Origin: Heligmosomoides polygyrus polygyrus
Taxonomy: Eukaryota > Nematoda > Chromadorea > Rhabditida > Heligmosomidae
Reading direction: 5' to 3'
DNA length: 64,000 bases
Assembly (NCBI GenBank): GCA_947396885.1
Contig: OX377202.1
Location: 21,700,001-21,764,000, forward strand
Position numbers and translations under genes: made by a program. Below, in pieces: positions 56,419 to 64,000 of this stretch (position 1 is its first letter; each line of letters starts with the position of its first letter). Under the pieces are notes generated by a model. That model did not search any database and was not told the origin of the DNA. It was given only the letters and a program-made list of their open reading frames with translations.

Positions 56419-57678
56419 TTAGGTTGTATCGAATTAAATGGCACTGAACCACTTGTAAATTTAAACAGTTAATATCTTGGCTTGTAGGCAAGTTTATTAA
56501 TCGAAATAGTAACCCTCTGGTTCTACACATCTTTTCCAATGTGACTCAATCTTTTTTATCCCAGTAGCATAAAAATCAGATGTTCTGGAATTGACGAAAT
56601 CCTCGAAGGTACTTTCGGCATCCTGTTGGTATTTGAATATTGTCCCTACCAAGAAGTCGGCAAGATGCTTGAAGAAATGGTAGCCTGTTGGGGAGAGGTC
56701 GGGAAAAAAACGGAGGACGTGGTAGAGTTTCAGTGCTCAGCTCATTCAATTTCTGCAACGTCATTCGTGCTTCATGGGGGCGAGCATTGTCCTGCAGAAG
56801 GAGAACTCGCCTTCGGTTTACCAAGGCCGGCCGGATATCCTTCAACTTTTTCATCATTTCTTCAATTTCAATGCAGTGCTTCTCTGCCGTGATGGATTCA
56901 CCGGGAGGGAGGAAGCTGTGGTGAATAATTCCCAGCGAACACCACCATAGTGTCACCATTACTTTCTTTTGGTGCAATTCCGGCTTCGCAAAAACATTGG
57001 GGCTCTCATCGCTGTCCACCCACTGTGCCGATCGTCGCCTGTTATCGTACACCATCCATTTCTCGTCACAGGTTACGATGCGATCAAGGAATGGTCCCTT
57101 TCGTTCCGTAGAAGCAGTGCGGACGAGATCTCATATCATCTGTTTCTTTGCTCCTCAGACAGCTCGCGAGGCACCCACCTCTCCAGCTTTTTGGTCTTTC
57201 CAATTTCCTTTAGATGCCGGGCAGCTGTGTTGTGACTGACGCCAAGAACCTTCGCTATCTCCCCCTACCACATCTCTCAGCTTGTCCTCATCAACATCAC
57301 TATGCCTCCCACGACCTTCATGTTCTTCCAAGCTCTCATCTCCATTCCGGAACTTCTGATACCAGCGATACGCCGTCCAAATTGTGGAACATCCTTGACC
57401 GAATGCGGCGTTGATTTTCTCGTCCGCCTACTTAGCTGTAGTGCCCAGCTTGAATTCATACAAATAAATGCCTCGGATTACCCTTTTGTCCATCTGCAAA
57501 AAAGTCAATAAAACTCCAAAGTTTTCCCACTTTTACATAGAAAATTTGGTGCACTCCGGTAGAACAAAGTTTGCGCTTCTAAATGATATGCCACATGTTA
57601 CGGTTTGTTCTTGATCAAACGCGTAAATACGCGCCAAAAATGGCGCGAGCCAGTGCCATTTAATTCGTTACAACCTAA
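56419..57678 (-). mobile_element. mariner transposon, copy 2 (decayed)
   Basis: 1,260 bp with TA at 56,417-56,418 and 57,679-57,680. The terminal inverted repeats are better preserved than in copy 1: TTAGGTTGTA(T/A)CGAATTAA continuing to GGCACTG, one mismatch in 28. The satellite junctions are the same as in copy 1. Confidence 0.95.
56497..57493 (-). pseudogene. mariner transposase pseudogene, copy 2
   Basis: Same transposase as copy 1, with a different set of lesions. The first catalytic aspartate is kept (TCDEKW, against TCGEKW in copy 1), as are LLLQDNARPH and the C-terminal EPEGYYFD with its TAA. A nonsense change in the N-terminal helix-turn-helix (GAG to TAG in AKEADE, near 57,427) and at least one frameshift shared with copy 1 inactivate it. 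Private lesions in each copy date part of the decay to after the duplication. Confidence 0.92.
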
Positions 57679-57785
57679 TACATCCCCTTATTCTCACATC
57701 CTTCGCCGTCAAGGCGGGTGATATTTCGGACACGCCAACTACAGGGTGAGCATGTCTTTTCCTGAAAGGGGGCAAAAGCTCAGCT
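57679..57785. repeat. Satellite remnant to the right of mariner copy 2
   Basis: Matches 22,184-22,290 and ends at the same CAGCTAAGGG junction. Confidence 0.85.
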
Positions 57786-58496
57786 AAGGGAGTTCAGGGT
57801 AAGACAAAATGTTTGGCTTTCTTTGACGTAGTCACCTCCAACTCCACTATTTCACTGGAATCCCTCTAACCAGCATACGCCGCAGTTAATTCCGCCAAAC
57901 GATCGAATGTGCATCTGGATTTAGAAGACGTGCCACAGATGGGACTTTGATCAGCATCCTTGAGACTTTCAGATGACTTTTTAAAGGCTTCGTGCAACAG
58001 CGAGTGTGGGCGTACCTGATTCTCACTTTCGTTCTTTGCCGGCACATGGGTAAGAGGGTATTGGTGGAGTGGGTGGGGTGAGGGTAGGGAGAATGAGTAA
58101 GTGTAATGTTAATGTAGAGTGTAATCGGAGTAATGTTATTCCCGTCGGCTGTGAACCGTATCGAGCAATCTACCAATATCAATTGATTTCGTTTGTGTTT
58201 CCCCAGAATAAGCACTTCGGATTAAGACTCTCTATCTGTTGCTCGCCATGCATAAAACGAGTACTTCAGAGAATAAATCGCGTACGTCATACAAAGGGTG
58301 GGTAGACCCCATAGGTGTAGCTTCAAGACTTAAAGAGGACAAGAAGACGGTAGGGGTGTTTTGTTCTCCGGGTTTGGGGCAAAGCCCCCAACCAGACGTT
58401 TGGCGGCCAGCAGGCGGATGAACTCTGGTATAAACATAATGCCTCTTTTCGTAAGTGAACTATACTTACGTACTTGTGTGGAGTTCCGTATCTCGG
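57786..58496. other. Unassigned stretch, copy 2
   Basis: Contains the quadruplex-capable tract GGGTGGGGTGAGGGTAGGG at 58,071-58,089. Otherwise nothing recognised; equivalent to 22,291-23,002. Confidence 0.45.
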
Positions 58497-58508
58497 CACA
58501 TATCCACA

Positions 58509-58800
58509 AAGGATAAGGATAAAGGACGGCGTTACTCAATCCCTTCTGGGATGCGCCAGCGCACTCTACTTCTACAGGATGTTGTGGAGGCGATATGAAT
58601 GCGTATTTGGCCATACTATGACTTGCGGTGGCCAGCCGATGAACAAGTCAGCGCTCTATCCTTCCCAGACGAGTCTGGTAGCAATTCACCGACCCCAGAG
58701 GGATGGAAGGCTTGGTTGGCCTGGGCGGGAAATCCGAACCAGGAACCTGGTATCGGGTGCACGCGACAGTCGCGCCTCCTCTGACTGCGCAACACGCGCC
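58509..58800 (-). mobile_element. tRNA-derived SINE, copy 2
   Basis: 292 bp between CACATATCCACA at 58,497-58,508 and 58,801-58,812. The tRNA-like head and simple-repeat tail are as in copy 1, with few substitutions. Confidence 0.75.
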
Positions 58801-58812
58801 CACATATCCACA

Positions 58813-60148
58813 TAAGGTGCACCAATTAGGCTTTGTAAAGCAATATTCCGACACCACCTGCTTCTTCTTTTATCAAAATCGTAATCTAAAAATTGACTGG
58901 ATAGTTTTGAAAAATTGTTCATTCGAATACAAAAAGTTGAAAATATGAAAAACTAAAAATTCCATTAACTTGGCACGAAGTTCCCACCGTTGTGATGAAA
59001 TGGGACTTCGGTGAGTTCTCCTAATACGATATCGTGGTTTTGAGCATTTCATTAAAACGTTTTACTATTTCTTGTGAGCCACCCTTTTCGCACCTGAATA
59101 TCATTTCTAAAGTCTTCTTTGGTCCTTATGTGCTCCGTAAATAGACTGCATAAAGGCGTTCATACCAGTTCTGCAGCGAACATCTTATTGTCCGCAATTA
59201 TCAGTATCGCCACGCGATGATGATATTGCTCCTCATTGCTGAGCGATTTGCTCATCGCTCGGTGATTGGCTACTATGCCATCGTTTCGAACGCATGGTGC
59301 AAGCACCAACACTCTTGCAGAAAAGCGCGACGATCGCGTTGCACCGATAGTGGGCTTCGCGTCGCCACGCGAACGCTCTGAATGCCCCATCACACGAGCA
59401 GTGAAATAACCGGTTGTGGACCGCTCACCGGACCTTCGTCCTAAAATAGCCCCTACAAGTCACCTGTTAAGTAAAAAACGTCATTTTCACCTGCAGGTGA
59501 ACTCTTCCAGTGTCTGAGGGGGCCTAGACCAAAGGAAGGAGGCAATCCAGACGGGTGTGAACTCGTTCCAAACGTGTAAAATGCCGGCCGCGTCACCACG
59601 TACCTGTGTTTGAGCACTGACAGGCTGCCCCGTCTTCCTTGCATTGCATCGCTAGAGGGCGGTAAGCGGTTGATAAATCTGGCCCTGGTTTGCGCACTTC
59701 TTTGATAAAAAGGACCGCACAATCTCGCTAGTGTTATTTGTGCATGCATCCCAAAATCAGTCCACAGTTGGCCCCTAGTTAGACACCGTGGGGCTAAGCG
59801 GCTTGGAGGGAGGGGGTCACCGTGAAAGGCAGCTCTATACGTTCTGTATTGCACGAAATTAAAAATTTCTGTGATGATTGAGCTAGGCCATTTCTGCTGT
59901 AATTCAACATTGATGTGCGCTCTTTCCAAGGCGGAACCACATAGTACAAGGTGACGCCTTGCGCCGACACCGCACTCTCCTCTCGTAAGTGCCTAATGGA
60001 AATGTGGCATTGGCCACAAGAGTTAGTGTAGAGCTTTGTTCGTTTTGTTTTGTTCCTTTTCCCGAACTGAGGAGTCCCAGATTTTGTATTCAATTTAAGT
60101 GACCACCTTTAATCGGTAATCACTTTTGACAAGACCATAACAACAGCC
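58813..60148. other. Unassigned intergenic stretch, copy 2
   Basis: Equivalent to 23,319-24,647, with a 7-bp insertion near 58,978 and few substitutions. Overlapping minus-strand frames stay open as in copy 1 but have no recognisable domain. Confidence 0.4.
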
Positions 60149-60162
60149 TTTTCAGGACGACA

Positions 60163-60381
60163 ATGTCGATCAAAATTGCATCGCTCGTCCTTCTTCTTTG
60201 CGTAGCTGCTGCATCAGCTGAGCCGGTTTGCTGTTTAAAAACTTCAATTAAAACATTGGAAACATTACGTGTTAGGGAAATACAAGTGCTCCGACACGCC
60301 TATCTGGGTGTTTCGTACTTGCACGCCACGCGCGATCTTAGAACGTCACTCGCTACGGAAACAAATTTTTATAGAACATAA
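60163..60381 (+). CDS. Candidate secreted peptide, first exon (copy 2)
   Basis: Identical over 72 codons to the frame at 24,662, with the same TTTTCAG acceptor (60,149-60,155) and the same signal peptide. No difference in about 220 bp contrasts with the exon at 63,311. The same caveat applies: the coding part may end after the signal peptide at a GTTTGC donor near 60,226. Confidence 0.5.
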   Translation: MSIKIASLVLLLCVAAASAEPVCCLKTSIKTLETLRVREIQVLRHAYLGVSYLHATRDLRTSLATETNFYRT

Positions 60382-60401
60382 AGTCCGCTAACATCACGCA
60401 G

Positions 60402-60719
60402 GAGATCCGCCTTCTGAATTCGGACTCTCAGAAACGCGTGCAGTTGCCAGTGTCAAGCAGAAGGAGGCTGAGCTTCCTCTGCTGCAGAGTTCCTCCTACT
60501 GACCCCCATCCTGATTCCCCTCCATGTCCGTCCTTCCTGCTCGCTTTCGGTCCCCCACCTTCAAAGTCACCTTACTCCTCTTACCCCTTTAGTGGTCCTC
60601 CCATCGGCACAAAGTCGGCGACTTTGCTTCTGAATCTGGACGCTCAGAAACGGGCGCATTATCCGTTGTGTCAAGCAGTAAAAGGTTGGGCTTCCCCTGC
60701 TGGCAACATCCCACGTTGA
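60402..60719 (+). CDS. Possible second exon, copy 2
   Basis: Identical counterpart of 24,901-25,218, with both LLN-D-QKR segments retained in frame. Identity between copies gives no independent evidence for coding. Confidence 0.3.
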   Translation, partial: EIRLLNSDSQKRVQLPVSSRRRLSFLCCRVPPTDPHPDSPPCPSFLLAFGPPPSKSPYSSYPFSGPPIGTKSATLLLNLDAQKRAHYPLCQAVKGWASPAGNIPR

Positions 60720-62927
60720 ATAGAGAATTTTGCCAGAGCGGTGGATGACGGGGCGTATCTCGCGTAGGTTAGAATACTCAAACGTCATCGACCGCTAACA
60801 CTTCAATATTTAGGTGGTAGTTTCAATTTTTTAATCTTAAAGTAGAGGTGGACCACGGTGTAGAAGATACAACACGCTGCGCATCGAATAAATTCACGCA
60901 TAGGAGAGAGTGCACCCTAAGCCGCATAGCGCGAATTTTCTTATATAAGAAGCATGTGAAAAGCTAGAAGTTGTGTGAATGGCTAAATCACATTTATTTG
61001 TGTTATGAGATTGATTAACGCATAACTTTTTCTTAACAGAATTTTCAATCAATCAAATGAAAACTGCGATGTACAAGAAGGTATATTGGTACGATTTGTT
61101 TATGCGACAAAAAGTTGCCGCTTTTATGCGTTTAAAACATCATTAGAATCACCTTTGTAACTCGACAGATACAAATTTGCAAAAATTCCAACATTGTGTT
61201 CACTTTTTTACGACAGGCGAATAATAATTTTTCAAAGAAAGTCAGGGCAAGTTTCTTAAATCGAACTTTTTCTTAACTTCTGTGGAGCTTTAGTTGAATT
61301 TGGAAGCCGCCTTTTGAATTTGAGAAGGTTTATTCTGATTTCAGAGGTAACCAAGATTACGTAAAAGAGGTGCAAATCTTGGATCACCGAAAAAGTCTCG
61401 ACTGAATTTTTTATGGAATAGTAAATAGTTTTCTAGCACTACAAACGTAATCAAACTACATGGTTGCCCGGATTCGGCTAAGAGTCAAAAAGTTGGAAGA
61501 CCCCGGCTTACAGTTCCGACCGTTCATTGAATTTCTTTTCGCGAATATAATGCCTTTGGGAGCTGGTAGTCAGAAAAACTCAGAAAGATAAGCAGCATGT
61601 GGAAGGACATTCCACCAGTTCGGCAATCTTCTAGAGGCTCCGCTTGTCGAACTGTGGAGGGCGTTGTTGTGAAGTAGGCAGACTGTATGGCTCTCCGGAT
61701 GCTTCAGTCGAACAGCGTCGGCCGACTCCCGAAGTTGAGCAGCGCACACCTAGACTACCACTGTGGTAGCAGCAGGTGGGGTACCAAAGCAGAACAGTGT
61801 GCAGGAGTCCTACCAACAACACTAGGATCTTCTTCTCCTGGGGCCGTATGCTCGCGTCCCTCGACGTCCTCGGGTTTCACTCGAATTACTCAGTTCATGT
61901 AACGAACCACTCGAATGAATTTCATAAAGTTCAACATGGTGATGGTAGAATATTTGACGATGGTCTCCCACTTTCACCGGTATAGCCCACCAGCTGTAGA
62001 GCTGGAGTTGATGTTCTCCTTGGACGAAAGGAATATGACAACGGTAGTGGTTGGTGGTCCATGGTCTTGAAAGAACTCGAAGTTGAACAATTGCGGTCAT
62101 TACTGCTTTATAGTGGTAGGCCCGCAATTGTAGGCTCTAGGACACGCTTCTACCACAAGTAAGACTTTTCTCAACATGTTTTATTGAAAACTGCATATAA
62201 CGAGGAAAAAACGGCCAACGTTTTTCTTCAACTCAACTCACTACTCGATATAACTCTACTGTTGACTAAGCAGTCCTTGACTGGTATTGTATGAGTTGTG
62301 GGTTTACTATTCCTGTTTTAATGTTAGAAAGTTTTACCATCACGGTACGCACAGTTGCCTGGCAACATTCTAGCTATGACGGTGTTTCAAATGCACAGGA
62401 CTGCCATCATTAATCAATCAACAATAGAAGCCGGTTTGCTTCCGAAAAATTTGAGGTAATTTTCAACAAAAGAAGGAATCGTCCTTGTAGGATCCTCCAA
62501 CAATCATCACCATCAAAGATTGATCCTCCAGCTATCATCCACTTTCTGTTCGCTTTATAAACGAGTCAAGTTCTCTCCTTCTACCTTTTTCACTGAAGAT
62601 GCTACTAAATAACCAGTGTGTGGACGTCGCAATAAGGGCATATTGCGCCGGCAGCCCCCACTGTTCAGAAAAGCATCATTTAAGAAGCGACAAGATCGCA
62701 TCAGTTAAGAGAGGTAAAACGTGTGTGCCTCTCAGTAGAATTCATACCGTAGGACATAAAGAGGTGTATTATAGGTAGCATTCCATGTTAGGTCGCAAAA
62801 TCTACTTCCTCCCTGAAGCCATGGGTACAAAAACATGCGCTTCTTCTAGCGGGATCAATCTCCAGAAGACTTTAAGATGTTTTCGTTAGAATGTAGCTTT
62901 GCTTAAATTACGAAAAAGAATATATAG
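60720..62927. other. Unassigned noncoding stretch, copy 2
   Basis: Nearly identical to 25,219-27,426. Nothing recognised. Confidence 0.4.
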
Positions 62928-63250
62928 TATATATATATATACCTTTCAGTTAAAATTCAACGTTTTTCAAATAAAGTTCGAAGTTTTCAAAACGAATTCA
63001 ACGTTTTTCAAATCAAAATCTACGTTTTTCAGAACAAATTCAACGTTCTTCTGGAATCTTCCCTGTATAGCAGCATTGAATTTGCTTTAAAAAACGTTTA
63101 ATTTGATTAGAAGAACGTTGAATTCGTTTTGAACAATGTTGAATACAACGGTTTTCAAATCAGCTTCAACCTTTTTATACGGAGAAGATTACAGAAGAAT
63201 ATTGAAATAGATTTGAAAGCCTTGAATTTTAACTGAAAATGGTATATATA
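62928..63250. mobile_element. MITE-like inverted-repeat element, copy 2
   Basis: As 27,427-27,705, but with an extra ~48-bp block near 63,003-63,050 made of another AACGTTTTTCAAATC / ACGTTTTTCAGAAC unit. Either copy 1 lost this unit or copy 2 gained it. Confidence 0.6.
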
Positions 63251-63310
63251 CTATAAGAATGAGAGCAGCCGCAATGTCCATGTTTATGTATTCGGCTTAC
63301 TAAATTCCAG

Positions 63311-63475
63311 GATCATCAAGGTGTTCAAGATCGACCTGCACCCTCCGGATTGGCTGAAAAGCTGCAGCGTGACAGAATAAGCGTCAAAAAGAATAGCTTG
63401 ATCTGTTGGATCTATCCTTCTGCCTGTTATACGCCTGAACAGATAGAACAAGGACATGGAAATCCAGCGGTGGAG
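63311..63475 (+). CDS. Predicted internal exon, 55 codons (copy 2)
   Basis: Same acceptor (AAATTCCAG), donor (GTAAGC at 63,476), length and phase as 27,767-27,931. Against copy 1 there are 14 differences in 165 nt: eight changed codons scattered through the exon plus the last three codons (WND in copy 1, AVE in copy 2). Two codons change silently and nine change the residue. The core ICWIYPSACYTPEQI and both ends are conserved. Family unknown. Confidence 0.45.
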
Positions 63476-64000
63476 GTAAGCTTTTGATGAAGTCATTTTT
63501 GCTGCAAATGGAAAGCAGCACGGTTTGAAAAGTTGCGTTAGAACCACTGGTGCCATTCAGCCATAATACCGCGTTCTACTGGGACACTTTGTCTACAGAG
63601 GCACTTCAGTTGTTCCTAGAGTGAATGGTTTAAGGCATTAGTCGCGCCAAAAAATGCTGGGTAGGCCAGAACAATGCATCAGAGCTAGAATTTCCACCCC
63701 CTCATCTACGCTCCAGCTCGCTTCCTTCCTGAGAGCAAAGTACTGAAGGTTTCTCTGATCTAGACGACAATGACGGGTTATGCAGCCGTCTAATGGCTTG
63801 CGAATTTTACTTTACTGATGGTCAAGGTCCTAGTTCCCCTTCGTAACCTTGGTCTTATTTCCGGGAGGAACTAGATGTGCTTTTTTATCTGGGCGTCCTC
63901 TGTACGGCGCCGCAATCATGCTCGTCGTGGGCATTAATTCAACGTTCCGCGCATCTTCAGTGAGTCTGCCATTAATTTGTTTGTTCGTCCACGGGGTTGC
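63476..64000. other. Right end of window, duplicated flank
   Basis: Equivalent to 27,932-28,458, with scattered substitutions. No gene recognised; the duplication continues past the window. Confidence 0.4.

Larger units (their letters stand above)
56201..64000. repeat. Large duplicated segment, copy 2
   Basis: Same-strand partner of 20,711-28,458, reaching the end of the window. Contents and order are the same: edge satellite with mariner, G-rich tract, SINE, secreted-peptide exon, MITE and the 55-codon exon. Confidence 0.95.

Overview
This window looks like nuclear DNA of a nematode, most likely a strongylid (hookworm-like) species. The reasons are an exact 22/22 copy of the nematode spliced leader SL1, nematode-style TTTTCAG acceptors, decayed mariner transposons, an RTE-clade LINE and an exon-sized fragment of cytosolic malate dehydrogenase. 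There is no bacterial gene organisation. Most of the window is repetitive, and ordinary coding sequence is scarce.

Layout: (1) 1-20,928, satellite array A, about 32 head-to-tail monomers of ~659 bp in three sequence classes forming a higher-order repeat (HOR), with the array running off the left edge. (2) 20,711-28,458, copy 1 of a large duplication: edge satellite monomer split by a mariner, a tRNA-derived SINE, a candidate secreted-peptide exon, a MITE and a 55-codon exon candidate. (3) 28,459-44,753, largely single-copy DNA: a 5'-truncated malate dehydrogenase, a solo LTR with an SL1-like motif, a nearly intact RTE-type LINE with a perfect 17-bp target-site duplication, a CR1/Jockey-type RT relic, two convergent small exon candidates, a second mariner relic and a (TA)38 microsatellite. 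(4) 44,754-56,418, satellite array B, older and more divergent, interrupted by a 1.4-kb foldback element and by two copies of a 466-bp solo LTR containing an exact SL1 sequence. (5) 56,201-64,000, copy 2 of the duplication, offset 35.49-35.54 kb from copy 1 and running off the right edge.

Satellite + flank therefore occurs twice in the same order and orientation, so the locus is probably a tandem duplication of at least 35 kb whose satellite has since been homogenised differently in each copy. The mariner and the SINE predate the duplication, because both copies share the same junctions. The solo LTR in array B was multiplied by satellite amplification, not by transposition.

The most unusual signal is the SL1 sequence lying directly behind the AATAAA signal inside two different solo LTRs, at nearly the same distance from the LTR end (130 and 128 bp). 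Second is a predicted exon that differs by about 8.5%, mostly by amino-acid replacement, between duplicate copies that are otherwise nearly identical.
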